From Ailanthus altissimus (taxonomy: Eukaryota > Streptophyta > Magnoliopsida > Sapindales > Simaroubaceae): 64,000 nt of DNA. Where the stretch lies: assembly GCA_946807835.1 (NCBI GenBank), contig OX327686.1, positions 8,184,001 to 8,248,000 of the forward strand, given 5' to 3'. Position numbers and translations under genes: made by a program. Under the pieces are notes generated by a model, which was not told the origin of the DNA, searched no databases, and saw only the letters and a list, made by a program, of their open reading frames with translations. Shown here in pieces: positions 22,760 through 35,560 of the stretch (its first letter is position 1; every line of letters starts with the position of its first letter).

Positions 22760-25700
22760 TTATCTTCCCAGAAGTTTACAGTAAGCATACAAGCATGACC
22801 CAAGAAAACCAAGAGATTGGCCAAGAACATTAAACTGCAAGCAAAATAAGGCCTCAATTTCCACCACCAACACTAATTGTGTTTAAGACTATAATGTAAA
22901 GGGCATCAAGCAATAGAACATCAATAAAGTCTTTTACTTACGAAATCAAATGGAAGCCCACCAAACAGTAGCCAGCCAAGTCCGATGGTAAAAAGGTCCT
23001 AACATAACAAACTTAGAAGTCACAAACATTTATTTAGATGAGAAGTTGAAGGCCCAAGAACAGGCAAACGTCTTTATGAAAGATTTCACAGAGGTTGATG
23101 ATAAAAAGGGTAACATTAAAAACAGAATTTAGTCAAGCAGGGATTTCCTTATTAAAAGAAACAAATTTAATGCTGTTAGAGAATGACCTGGTAGAACTAC
23201 CTACACATTAGTGCCACCAAATTTTAGCTAAACCAATTCATTGTTTAAAATAGCTCAGGCACAAAAACATATAATACTCCCCCGCCAATTAATATTCTCT
23301 TTACATTTGTTTTGTTCATTTTTTTCATTCAATTCCAATATCAAATATCAAGAGTCATAATTTGAATAAATATAATTATAGTATCACAGGCGGATGAATG
23401 ACAAAACGAAAAGAAAAATGCTTTATAGAATGATTCCCATTTCCATTGATTTTATTCAATTTTTCAATTCAATGATTGACCAAAAGAAATTATTAGTACA
23501 ATAAATAATAAAATAAATTGCATGACCTTGCCTCAATCAAATACTTATATTTATTTCATAATCAAGAAAATTCCAAGAAGTTAAGAAAGTTCATCAGTTA
23601 TGGTTATTGGCACCTAGCAATTAGCATTGACTCGTTAATGACTAAGATAATTTTTTAAGCTTTTATTCTGCATGGTTTTATGGCCAAAATGTAGTATCTA
23701 GAAATTACAGACCTTCAAATTGCCACAAATTGTCTGTGTGAGCGCTGAATTGAGGGTTGTGTTCAAAAATACGTAATAATTTATTAAGAAAGCCATGATA
23801 CAGGAAAGAAGCATCACAACCTGCAAAACAGTTCAATACAGAAAGATTTAATCATACCATCCTATTAACCACTAATTCAATGGCCTTCTAATATCATAAC
23901 CAAAATTTATCAATACTAGCAAGTTGCCATTGAGTCAGGTCTCCTAAAAATACAGAATATTGAAACAACAGCAACATAACTCCAAAATTAACAAAATAAG
24001 GTGATGGAGCAGATTATTGGAAAACAATGGAAATTTAGATGTATCAAATTTAGGCAGCCTCTTCAACTTTAAACAAACAGATAAAGATTTGAATGAACGT
24101 GTTTAGGAAAAAGTAGAAAAAGAAAAATGAGAAGTTGATGAATGCAGGCAAAGGCTGCTGCTATGGCATCTGAAGGTCAAAGGCTCAAAGCAGATATGTT
24201 TCAATAAAAAACTACAAAATATTTTTTTTAAAAAAAAAAACCATTGCAGAATAACATTTTGTGGTTGTAAATAAGACTTGTATTTGTAACAGCTTGAGTG
24301 TCGTTCTGTTGCTAACACTACTTGGTTAGATGAGTGATGGTTTAATGATAGTTATAGCCAATACTTTTGAAGCTGAAGAAGCAAAAAAAGGCGTTAGAAA
24401 GCAGATTAACAGAATACCTCCCTGAGAATATTATGTGGACTTAACATACATAATTATTCCACATCTCATGTACAAAATGCAAACATAACCAAGTAGAAAG
24501 AAAAGTAGCCTTCCATCACAACAAATTTGTAAAGAACAAATCAAAACTAGAAAAACAAATTTTCTTTGGAAAAGAAAGCACCTGAAAGCCCGGATAATAT
24601 AAAAGAGGGAAATTCATTGTCACTTCTAGGTCACCTCTGATTATTGTCCAGAAAAGCAAGATTGGCATGCATATTATTCCTACAACACCAGATAAATAAA
24701 ATGCAACTAGTTGTGAAGCAAATATGCTTTGGAAAAGAAAGCATATTATTCCACTGAGTTCTGAAGCAAATAAAATGCAACTAGTTGTTGTATCTTACCA
24801 TTGCACCACATAAGGCCAAAGCTATTAAGGCCACTGGATTTACCTGGAAAGATAAAAAAACATATGTAACAATCTTAATAAAAAAGCATCCACATCTTAG
24901 AATAAGAGATGAGATGAGGGACAGAATAAGAATAAAATACTACCAGTATGAGCAATGGAGGCAAGATATACTGCTGTGCAGAGGTTGGCTATGAAGACAA
25001 CAGCATAGCTATAGGCATCAAAAGCTAAGTCCCGAGCTCCAGCAAGAAATGCACCAAGCACAATAATCCCCACACTGATGAAATCCTTGGATTTATTCCA
25101 TTAAGTAGACGACTAACCACATGATTTAATAGAAGATAATGCTCTCACACATAAAAGCACAAGCAATGACATTCAGAGCTGTGAAGTTGAGACAGTTTTA
25201 TTTCCCCTTTTAAGCTAATATATAACTGATGCAATATATCCTCAAACATAAATGAGGCCTTCAGAAATTTGATTGAAAGACCAACTTCATATGTTCCAAA
25301 ATTGTTACAATATCAGAAACACTAAGAAATTTGAAATCTGTAGAGACTCAAAAGTGCCTGGAATATATATACTAAATGAACATAATAAATAAAAACAAGA
25401 CAAGGATAAACTTTTAGGGTATTTACACTTTTAAAAAATTAATAAATCAACCAAAGCAGTTTTAGGCATCCCAGCTACATGACTTATTCACTGTCAAATT
25501 CATCTTCTAAGTTTGCGGTAGCCACTAAATCAGGAAATTAAAACCTATGATAGTTGCTGTTGAACCACAAGAATGAGAAAACATATTGTGAATTATTCCT
25601 GTAAAGAGCTGCATATGAATATAAGAATCTGCTTTTCCTCTTAATACAAACTCCACTAATAATTATTAATTTATACCTAAATGGAAAACCATCCTCTTGC

Positions 25701-28634
25701 AAATTATTTAGCAAAGATTATCTATTCTAGCAACTATTACATAATGATTGACTTTATATTTAAGGTTAGACATATTCTTTTACTATCATCAAGCATCACA
25801 ATTACAATTGCTAGGGACAATAAATGCCATTATGCCTCTAGAAGTACCAACTCTCATTTAATTTGGCGCTTACAAAAGAAACTTAGCATTCAGTCCTTCA
25901 TAGATACAAAAGATTTGCTACTTTAAATAAAAACCGAACAGTTCTTTTTGTAGTTACCAACAAAGTTCCTATAGAGTTTTGAATATTGGAAGAGTATTCT
26001 TAGGTTAAAAGACAATGTGGAACACTGACTCATTAGGAGTTTAACAAGTAGCTGACAAGCATCTCCAAGGAACATGGGATGGTATCAAAACAGTAAATAA
26101 CCATTTTACTTCTTCTAATAACATCCAAGTTCATAACAGAGGAAAGTTCAAAAGGTCTTTCACCTGCTGACAACGGGAATTGAGTGTTTCTGCCTTGTCA
26201 ATAGGTACTCAGCAATCATTGTAAAGGCCACTGTTGTCCTCCTGAGAGTGGTGTACATGGGAACATTTATGCTGCGCACAGCTTCCATTGTAACCAGCTT
26301 TCAACAGAGGAGAGGGATGGAAGAAACTTTTAGAAGACATATTGAAGCTTTCACAAAGGAGAATTTCATGAAATACTCTACCCATCATATACATACCATA
26401 TAAAGCAAATATGCAAGTGCCAGAGGAAGAGTGTGAATTAAAGTCTTAAATGGTACAAGGGTAGCTGGATTGTTACTGGTACTGTGTGGTTCAGCAGCTG
26501 TGAAAGAGACGATCTTCCAGTATCTCATTGCATAGAGTATTGAACATGAAGAAAGCAACTAGACAACATAACATACAAAATGTGCAAATCAAGAAGTGAG
26601 TTTAGACAATCAATTATTCAGTTGACAAGAAAAATTGTCATGTCAAGCTGCATAAAATGAAATCTTTAGGTAACAAGCATGTAGTGTACGGAACACATGT
26701 ATGAAGTTGAAAATGATTTCAATTTAAATTGAAAGATGTTAATGTCGAGCATGAGCATATTAGATAGATTATACAGAAGGTAGTATAGATATGTAATGCT
26801 CCAAAAGGTGATATAAGTTTAAACGATTGTCATCTTAAATGCTTGCTTATGCAAATTGTCATCTAAAATCTTAGAAGAGAACATGTTCCCTTAAAGTGCT
26901 AAAAATAATCACATCAAATCATTGTCATCTGTAAACTATTGTTTACAGCTCAAGGATGCATAGTAACTTAGCAACTAAGCTACCTGAAAAAGCGTGATGA
27001 CATTTGCGCATGGGAAGCTGTAAGAAGAAAGGGCTGCTTTGTTGAACATTACCAAGAGAACTGCAGAATGGAGGAAAAAGTCACAAGCATACAAATTACA
27101 AAGGAGTCATTACTGGCTTCATAGAGAACCATTAAAACAAGACATGGTACAGACTTTAGCAAGAACTTGACAGGTAAACAAATCAGAACCAGCTGTCTAT
27201 AATTTTCATATCAAAAGACAAGGAATCAGAGGTATCAAAGCTAAATCCCCAATAGACAATAAAGTAAAATAAAAAAAATGAAAAATTATGTTTTCTGTAT
27301 AGAGGTTCCGATTAACGTTGTTCAAACCAAGGAAGCCTTAACTGCCAAAAATTTTCAATTCCAAAATTAATCATTCCACCATTACGTATAGGATGTCGAC
27401 AAACAAAGTTTTCTAAGGACAGGTTTCATATGGTGTTTGTTCAAAGATGTCGCAACTCAGGTTCTCACCAATGAGACAAAGGAAGGTACTTTGACCCAGA
27501 AGAAGTTTATTATGTTATTACTGGAGAACTTAATGATGCTCCTCGATGAACATGTTATTTGGAGAAAGCATCATTATCATAGCCATGAGATAAATTTTTT
27601 TGCACTTTTTAATAACTAAGCATTCAGTTAGACGACTCCAAAAACACTTCATCATTTTGTCCATCCCAGCATGAAAAACGATTCCTCAAAACTTACCCTT
27701 CTTATAGATGACTGGTTAAAACATAATAATGTATTCATCCAATACATTATTTGATCAACTAAAACCATAGTCATCAATGGACAACAGTCACCACCAAATG
27801 AATCATGAAATGCTTTTGCTTACTCCTAAGACCAACAGAATGGATAGATTAACATATGCATATTGTGGTAGAGAGTTCCACAGTCTATACTATATTCCAT
27901 TCCATATTTACCGCCTATTTATCGGTTTCCTCAATCATAATTAACATATCCGCTAGATATTCCTATACATTGCGAGTCCAACCCAAACTTCAGAGGACAC
28001 TATTCTATATGACTTTGTCAACAAATATTCCACTCATTTCTTCACTGTTCTAATATTTAAAACCACTTTTCGGCCCACCCGATGTGAGTGAATACTGTAG
28101 ATTTTGAGCATGGAATAGAAATACTCTAAACCATAGTCATAGACTTAGCTCAATCACTAATTCAAAGTTAAAAAAATAGAAATCATAATCGTAACAACAC
28201 AGTCAAAATGCAACAAAAAAATCTCTTTTGCCTACTTTTCACATTTTCCCAACATTTTGTTTTTCAAATTAATGTATTAATCATACTAAACGAATCTCTT
28301 CTTTCCCCGCATTTTCTCACTAACAAGACGATAAGTAGCACACTGACATCTCTAAAGGAAATCCGACAAAAAATAGCATGAAAAAGTTATCATTTGACAA
28401 AGCGCATGAGACCTGCAACAGAACTTCAAAAACTACTAAGATTTTTTTTTCAAAAGAAAAAAAGTAAACAACAAAAGAAGGAAAAGAATTAGCGCGCTAA
28501 CCAGCACTAGCCATGTAAGAAACAGCAGCATAAACACCTCTTTTAGTCATGGCTGACCCTTTTGGCTGTTCTTGGCTCTTGAATGAATCGTTCACAGACA
28601 CTCTTAACTCCCCACTCTTCGCTGAAGAAGCCAT
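22760..28634 (-). CDS. UGNT1: Nucleotide-sugar transporter, UDP-GlcNAc transporter UGNT1-like (10 exons, 339 aa)
   Basis: A ten-exon gene with consistent GT-AG borders and phases. Coding exons: 28634-28502, 27060-26984, 26558-26397, 26297-26164, 25074-24944, 24843-24799, 24679-24582, 23820-23713, 22998-22942, 22834-22760 (TAA). The protein is 339 aa, a multi-spanning DMT/TPT-family carrier. Key stretches are KRGVYAAVSYMASAVLLVMF, NKAALSSYSFPCANVITLFQ, INVPMYTTLRRTTVAF, VGIIVLGAFLAGARDLAFDA, NSALTQTICGNLKDLF and GLGWLLFGGLPFDF. Order and wording match the Arabidopsis transporter At4g32272, described as the Golgi UDP-N-acetylglucosamine carrier for N-glycan and sphingolipid sugar supply. Substrate here is inferred from that likeness. 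Start: ATG 28634 sits in a good context (AAAATGGCT), just downstream of a TATA box. An in-frame ATG at 28832 lies upstream of that box. No lesion was seen. Confidence 0.92.
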
Positions 28635-28730
28635 TTTCTGTTTCTTTTGCTTTGCCAACTTTACTCTCTCTTTGTTTTGCCCGAGTGAGAAGTGAGAAAG
28701 AAAGAAAGAAGATAGACAAAACAAAAATAG

Positions 28731-28738
28731 ATATATAT
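28731..28738 (-). promoter_or_regulatory. TATA box of the nucleotide-sugar transporter gene
   Basis: The minus strand reads CTAAATATATATC about 100 bases before the ATG at 28634. It is followed by a CT-rich leader (TCTTTCTTTCTTTC), a common plant 5' UTR style. A G-box-like CACGTG lies upstream at 28802-28807. Confidence 0.55.
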
Positions 28739-28801
28739 TTAGCTGAGAGAAGCACTGAAGCAGTTTGAGGAGTGACTGACTGAGTATTTGAGTGGCAGAG
28801 A

Positions 28802-28807
28802 CACGTG
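28802..28807. promoter_or_regulatory. G-box (CACGTG) upstream of the transporter gene
   Basis: Perfect CACGTG about 65 bp upstream of the TATA box. G-boxes are bound by bZIP and bHLH factors; position supports but does not prove a promoter role. Confidence 0.4.
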
Positions 28808-28859
28808 GCTTCTGGTTGAAGTAGGGGTCCAAATAAGATAGGTCCCAGCTCAGATATTC

Positions 28860-29530
28860 ATGGCTGCATGATTCTTTTCCATTTTCTTTCAGATTTTTTT
28901 CTTAAAAAATAAATTTTGCCCATCAACTTTCTTTTTGACCTTCATTATTAGTGTAAAGTTGGTTCCAGCCTCAGCACGAAAGGATTAGGAAGAAAAAAAA
29001 ATGGTGTTCAAATCAGGTAATGGCAATCTAGGCTAAATTAGGTAATTTATAAAAATAGATATTACTGGAATAACAAATCGTAACAGTAGATATGATCTTT
29101 ATTAAGCATTGATTGTTACTTTGATAAAAACTCATTTGTCTTTCTAACCATAAGATTAACATAAATTTTGACAAGGAATGCATATTGAAGAAAAAAAAAT
29201 GAATGAGATATAAATTGATAATTTTGTTTTTTTACTCAAAACCCTCTAATCCTATTCAATTAAAATGATAAGATCTATGAGAATATGTTTCGTTTTTTTA
29301 ATTATTATTAAAAAAATTATTAATTTAGTTTTTAAAATTTTATTAAATTATTCAATTAATCTCTATATTATTACTTCAACTAGTTCTCATTATTAAAGAA
29401 ATAACATTTAGAAGATATTTTTTTATGGTAGCAAGATAAACCGATATGTTTAATTATAGCAAATAAATCGTTATTTAATCAAATTTAGTTTATTATTCTT
29501 AAGTATTTAAAAAATTATATAAATTAGCAC
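28860..29530. other. AT-rich intergenic sequence
   Basis: No gene, RNA or element recognised. Confidence 0.4.
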
Positions 29531-29640
29531 ATGGAGGGCCAAATTGGCAACAACTCTCTTATAGTGCACTCCCTTAACCTCTGGTTAAGAGTTCGAATCC
29601 CCTCTTTTTATAAATGTAGAATATCTCAAAGCAAAAAAAA
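29531..29640 (+). mobile_element. tRNA-derived SINE-like sequence
   Basis: A perfect RNA polymerase III B box (GTTCGAATCC) sits at about 29591-29600. It is preceded by TTAACCTCTGGTTAAGA and a possible A-box-like segment (GGCCAAATTGGCAAC, about 29538). An A-rich end follows (GCAAAAAAAATTATATAAAT, from about 29631). It cannot be a functional tRNA because the anticodon and acceptor stems do not fold. The layout is that of a short plant SINE head. Confidence 0.5.
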
Positions 29641-31675
29641 TTATATAAATAAATTGAGTAATACAATTGAGCTTTTAAGACTAATTAGCAATTTTCTTTA
29701 TTATTATTGCTATTTTCATGAATTTGATATGTGCTATTTTCAATAGCTTTATGACAGTGTATTTTGGTAATAACCAAAGGCTTTTGGAACTAGATCCTAA
29801 ATGAACTTGATAAAAAAAAAATTAATAATAAAGAAAATTTAACTTCATTAGACTTGCATGACATGTAGTAATTTAAGTATGCCAATATCGCAACTCAAGT
29901 GGTGGGTGGTAGGCGTGCGTGCGTCCCATCGGCATCTCCCCTCCTTTGTGAGAGTGAGTGTGGGCTCAATCTCTCGTGGGATCATTTTTCTTTTCTGATA
30001 AGTGGGAAGCAAACCCTCCCTCCATACAAGCAGACAAGCTTCTGTTAAAAGAAAAAGAAAATTGCAGTTGCAGTTGCAGTTGCAGGTATATTCCTTATTC
30101 ACAGGCAAAATATTAGAATGGGAAAAGAAATATTAAATAATAAAATTTTGCTTTTAAATCTCTCACAATGAATTAAAACTTGAAAATGTTTTTTTTTTTT
30201 ATAAATTTTTTTCTATGAGAATGATATTTAACTATAACTGTGTTTCTGTTTCTAAATCTAAATTTTGGAAGTGCAATCTCAGTTTCTATCAATCAATCCA
30301 GAAAAGTTAAGATAAATCCCAAACAGTACAATAAAAAGACTGCCAATTCCTTCCCACCAAAAAGAAAAGACAGACACAATGTAGCAAATAAAAGCTTAGA
30401 AACAGAAAAGAGATAAGCACTAATCAAACACTGAGAGAAAGTGAAGCTTTACATGAAATGATCTATATATACGACAATCTACATATACGACAATCTACTT
30501 TGCCATTCTGCATTATTTGTAATTTGTAAAGCCCATTACTTTTTGTCAATAATAACAGTAAAAATAACTTGCTTATTTCACTTCATTTCTGTAGTTGTTT
30601 GTGCCGCTTCGGGCTTCAGTTTTCCCATTTAGCTGTGAATTAGGCCACACTTAGTCACAATAACTCCTGTAAGTTACGAAATCACCAATAATTATTTAGA
30701 TTTTTTAAAAAAAGATATTCTAACTCCTAAGATTTTAAAAAGAATATGTAAATTTTTAAAATTTTAAAAGTTTTATTTACATTATTATTAGGTAACAAAT
30801 TCGGTTGATTTAAAATGATAAAAATAATAAAAATAAAAATTTACTCTTTATTAACTTCATCTCCAATCAACGGCAAGTCAACATTAATCCACGGTTGATA
30901 ATTGTTAATCAATAATTAATTTATATTTATTAATAATTAATCAACAGATAATTAATAATAATTAACAATTAATTAAGAATTAGTCAAAAAGATGGTCAAT
31001 AATTGATTAACACTTAATAAATAATCAACACCCACTCAACATGTAATCAATGCTCGGTCAAAATTGATTAACGTCTGTTAAACTTTTTTTTTCAATCATT
31101 ACAAGAGTATAATAATAATTTCATCAAATTTAATAAATTTTTAGTTAATTTTAATAAAATCTATTACATGACAAAATAGTAAATGAGATTTTTAAAACAT
31201 ATAATATAACACAATTTGCAATTGAGAGATATTTTAATAATTTTAATATATAATATTAAAAAAAAATTAAATATGAAATATAACAAAACTAAAATGTATG
31301 TATGAAGCTAATAAACTGTGTTGAATCTTTTATTTTTTATAAAAAAAGTTAAGTACATAATAAACTCGACATAAAACATATATGTACCTAGATTTTTATG
31401 ACTACATCAATATAGTATAACACGATTTATACTTTTTGGTTGCCATTTAGCCTATTATTAATCATCCTTTGTAGGAACTAAAAGCAGGATTACTATCTAG
31501 CATTTTTTTTTTAAACAGATCATCTAGTAAAGTATCATTTAGTTAAACAGAAAATTTGATGATAAATAATGCTTTATTTAAACATGGGGATGGTTATTGG
31601 GATTGCCCGAGCTGTGTTTGTTTTGTTTTTGTGAAGTTTAACAGAGTCTCAGCGGCATTAACTAATAATTGTTTG
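29641..31675. other. Intergenic sequence with short repeats
   Basis: No gene supported. Holds four copies of TTGCAG (30062-30085), a perfect 16-bp tandem pair (30467-30482 and 30483-30498), and a cluster of AATTAATCAAC/GGTCAA words at about 30860-31080. Confidence 0.4.
30062..30085. repeat. TTGCAG hexamer x4
   Basis: Four perfect tandem copies. Confidence 0.9.
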
Positions 31676-31852
31676 GGAGAAATATAAAAGAAATATATTT
31701 TATTGTGTCAAATAATATATAAGATTTATTTTTTTATAAATTTAAGATAAATATATAATAAAAAATAATATTTTATATTAATAATATATATATATATGAT
31801 AGGAGAATATAAAAAAATTATTTCAGAATTATTTTAGAATAATTTTTTAATA
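31676..31852 (-). repeat. Copia 2, 3' LTR
   Basis: Matches 36016-36207 along its length (GAGAAATATAAAAG, TCAAATAATATA, AAGATTT, TCTAAGATAAATA-like, GAATAATT...TTAATA). The terminal TG appears mutated to GG. Confidence 0.8.
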
Positions 31853-31904
31853 TTTTTTTTTAAAACTCAAGATGATACAGTAGAAATAAATTTGAGTTTG
31901 GAGA

Positions 31905-34900
31905 CTAGAACATGAAAATGGCGTTGAAGTAGAGATTTTGTAAAGATATAAGCAGATTGCTCATCAGATGAGATAGAGTGGAGCATAATAGTGCTTTGAG
32001 AAATATGTTGTCGAACAAAATGATAATCTGTTTCAATATGTTTAGTCCTCTCATAAAAAACATCATTGTAGGCAATTTAGATAGCACTTTGATTGTTACA
32101 ATAAAAAAGTGTAGCTCCAGTATGAAAAATACCCATATCTTCAAGAAGCTAGTGGAGCCAAACAATTTCTTGGGTAGTATCTGCAAGAGCACGGTATTCT
32201 CTTTCAGTATTCGAGCGAACAGTAGTTGTTTGTTTCTTATTTTTCTATAAAAGAAGAGAATCACCCAAGAAAAGACAAAATTTAGTAGTTGATCGTTGAT
32301 TTGTGGGATCACCTGTCCAATCTATATCAACATAAGCTCGTAACACGAGAAGAGAGTGAGTTAAAAAATGGAGACCGTAAAAAAGTGTACCTTTGAGATA
32401 ACGTAGGATATGAAAAACTGCTGCATAATGAGAGGTACGAGGAGTGGTCATAAATTGACTGACAACATGAGCAATGTTTGGGCGAGTAACTGTAAAGTAG
32501 ACCAAACTACCAACCAACTGACGATAGAGGGTAGCATCACTGAGAAGAGTATTATCAGAAAATCGGAGTTTGGCATTAGGCTCTAGAAGAGTGGATGCAG
32601 TCTTACTGTCTGTCAACCTAACTTTAGCAAGTAGATCAGATGCATATTTAGCCTGAGAAAGATAATACCCAGTAGAGTTAAATAGTACTTCAAGGCCAAA
32701 GAAATAACTGAGGTTGCTAAGATCTTTCATTTCAAAGTGTTATTGAAGAAAGTTCTTAAGAGTGAAAATACCAAGAAAATCATCACCTGTGATAATCATA
32801 TCATTAACATAGATAAGAAGAGAACATAACCTTGTGCTATCTTACGGATAAAAAGAGCTGAGTCATAGGGACCATGCTGACTTTACAAATCATGTACGAA
32901 GAGCTTGTTTAAGATCATATAGAGCACGATGAAGTTTATAGACTTTGCTTGGAGGATGTGGACAACTAGGAGGAGGCTTCATATACACTTCTTTAGTGAG
33001 ATCACCATTAAAGAAAGCATTTTTGACATCCATCTAAAATAATGTCCAATCGCGAACTGCAGTAACAGCCAATAAACTTCGAACAGAGTAAGTCTAGCAA
33101 TTGGGGCAAATTTTTTTTCATAATCAATTCAATATTCTTGAGTAAAGCCTTTAGCAATAAGGCGGGCTTTATAATGCTCAATAGATCTATCAGATTTGGT
33201 ATTGATCTTGTACACCCATTTGCATCCAATGACAGCTAGATGGAAGAGTAACAAATTTTCAAGTATGCGACTTCTCGAGGGCCTGCAATTCTTTTGTCAT
33301 TACTTGCTTCCAAACAAAATTAGAACTAGCTTCGAAATATGATTGAGGCTCATATAAAGAAAAGATAGTAGATAAATAGTGATAATCGCGAAGTTTAACA
33401 GAAAGTTCTCTTACCCGAGATTAACAATGAAGAGAGGGTGTAGAGGAGGCATCAGAGATGTTGAGAGCAGATCCTTCAGACGAGGTAAGAGGCTCAGAAG
33501 TATGCGTCGTTTCAGCAGATTCACCTGTATGAAACTCAGAAGAAATATCTATAGGTGAAGTATCGAAAAAAAATATCAACTGAATTATCTGTAAAAAATT
33601 ATGATATAAGAGGAGACACAGATTTAAAGTTAGATACAGATAAAAATATCGTATGCTCGCGAAAGACTACATAACGAGAAACATGAAGACGGTTAGATAT
33701 AGGATTCTAATACCTATAACCTTTATATTCTATCACGTATCCCAAGAAGCAACATAATCGAGTATGTGGCTTGAGTTTAGTGTGCTTATATTTTTGTAGT
33801 AGGACAAAACAAAAACAACCAAATACTTTGAGGAGTTTATAATTAGGTAGAGTTCCATAAAGACGCATAAGGTAACTTGTTCTCTATAACAGGAGAATGA
33901 ATACGATTACTAGTAAAGACAATAATCAAAGCAGCTTCTCCCAAAAGATGTTCATGATAAGAGAAAGAGATAAGAAGAGCACGAGTAGTGTCTAAAATGT
34001 GTCTCTATTCATGTTTAGCTCTCCCATTTTACTGAGATGTACCAAAATAAGACATTTGACAAATAGTACCACGTTCCTGTAAAAAATTAGAAAATCAGAA
34101 TCTCTATACTCCATGACATTATTAGTGTGAAAAACCTTAATAAGATATGAGAATTGAGTTTTAACTATCTGAGCAAAATCTCGATAAATTTTAGTAAATT
34201 CGGATCATTGTTTCATAAGAAACAATTAAGTATACTGAGAATAGTCATCAACGAAGATCACAAAATATTTGGATCCTCCCATTATGGCATTTGAAGAAGA
34301 ACCTCATATATCAGAATGTATAAGATCAAATGGAACATGAGGGACAGTAAATTCGGATCATTGTTTCATAAGAAACAACTAAGTATACTGAGAATAGTCA
34401 TCAACGAAGATCACAAAATATTTGAATCCTCCCATTATGGCATTTGAAGAAGAACCTCATATATCAGAATGTATAAGATCAAATGGAATATGAGGGACAG
34501 TAGTATTATTATCAAAAGGTAAGGCTGGTTGTTTAGTTAAAGGACATATAAGACAATAATCTTTATTATCAGAAATAATACCTAAATGACCACTAAATGC
34601 CAGAGATCGTATGAGATTGACTGATGTATGACCCAAACGAGAGTGCCAAAGATGTAATGAAGGTACTGAAAAAGTAGATGCTGCAGATGAAGGATATAGA
34701 AATGATAGATCTAAAGAAATGAGTTCATATAGACGTTCAACCTTATGGCCTATCCCAAGCGTTCGACCGGTATTTAGATCTTGCATATAACAACCAGAAG
34801 CAGTAAGCAAAACATTAAGACCAAGTTTACATAATTGACTAACAGACAAAAAATTTAATGTAAGGTTAGGAATAAAAAAAGTATTAGACACGGAGAGATT

Positions 34901-35270
34901 ATGGCAAGACACTTGACCAACATGGTTAACTTTCATGAGAGAACCATTAGCAGTTTAAATAGGTGATAAATAAGAATTAAAAATTTTAGAGGAGAAAATT
35001 GTAGGATTAGAAGTCATGTGATTACAACATACAGAGTCAAAATATAAAAAAGAATTACTTGAAATATTAAAGGAAGTAAAAATTAAAGGTTTGCCAGAAT
35101 TAGAAAAAATAGACGGAGTCAAGATTCAAGGTTACTAGGAGAACGATTTATACTATTCTATGCAGTAGTAACAGCAGGTCCTGTAAAAATAGCACTTTGA
35201 GATAGTCCAGGTATGTAGTACGGCTTAGGTAGAGCAAAACCAGCAAAATAATACCGAGAAGTATTACACT
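31905..35270 (-). pseudogene. Copia 2 pol remnant
   Basis: Order on the minus strand: protease region near 35030 (the DSG triad reads D-S-V), then a GAG-pre-integrase HHCC domain at 34457-34936 (LWHSRLGHTSVNLI, DYCLICPLTKQPALPF). Next is the integrase core at 33750-34500 (FDLIHSDIWGSSS; the second Asp is Asn in FHTNNVMEY), then RT. RT has MDVKNAFFNGDLTKEVYMKP near 32950-33030, YVND instead of YVDD at 32800-32811, and MKDLSNLSYFFGLEV and LYRQLVGSLVYFTVTRPNIA at 32245-32730. RNase H follows in another frame (YERTKHIETDYHFVRQHI, near 32010-32060). Frameshifts and stops occur between blocks. It encodes no working enzyme. Confidence 0.88.
34201..34506 (-). repeat. 153-bp tandem duplication in copia 2 integrase
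   Basis: 34201-34353 is repeated at 34354-34506 with only about three mismatches. The unit equals 51 codons, so it keeps frame. It covers the segment encoding FDLIHSDIWGSSS. Confidence 0.9.
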
Positions 35271-35299
35271 TATCCATAAATTCCAAAACCTATTTTTTT

Positions 35300-35560
35300 C
35301 ACTAATGACAACTTAGTTCCTAAATTTGTACTAATTATAAGTTAACCCCTAAAATTTTAAAAATTACAAATTAACCCCTTAACTTTGAGTAATTATCAAT
35401 TAACCCTTAAATTTTACATTAATTACAAAATGATTCTGTAAATTTTAATAATTAGAAAGTAACCCCTATAATTTTCTAAAATAATACAATAACCATTAAA
35501 ATATTATGATAGCATAAAAGCTCCATAACTTTTAAAATTTGCAAAAATACCCCAAAAGAA
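35300..35560. repeat. Degenerate 38-43 bp minisatellite
   Basis: The phrase 'aattacaa.ttaacccctaaaatttt' recurs about five times with drift, at roughly 35330, 35365, 35400, 35440 and 35480. It occupies the place where gag of copia 2 should be. Confidence 0.55.

Noticed and set aside
28583..28768. Plus-strand 61-codon frame and minus 28543-28755 frame
   Set aside because: Both overlap exon 1 of the transporter in other frames and show no family features.
29580..29610. Functional tRNA gene
   Set aside because: The B box is perfect, but no acceptor, D or anticodon stem can be drawn; SINE-like origin is more likely.
31978..32250. Plus-strand 90-codon frame and minus 31905-32312 frame
   Set aside because: Neither is the real reading; the RNase H of copia 2 is read in a different minus frame.
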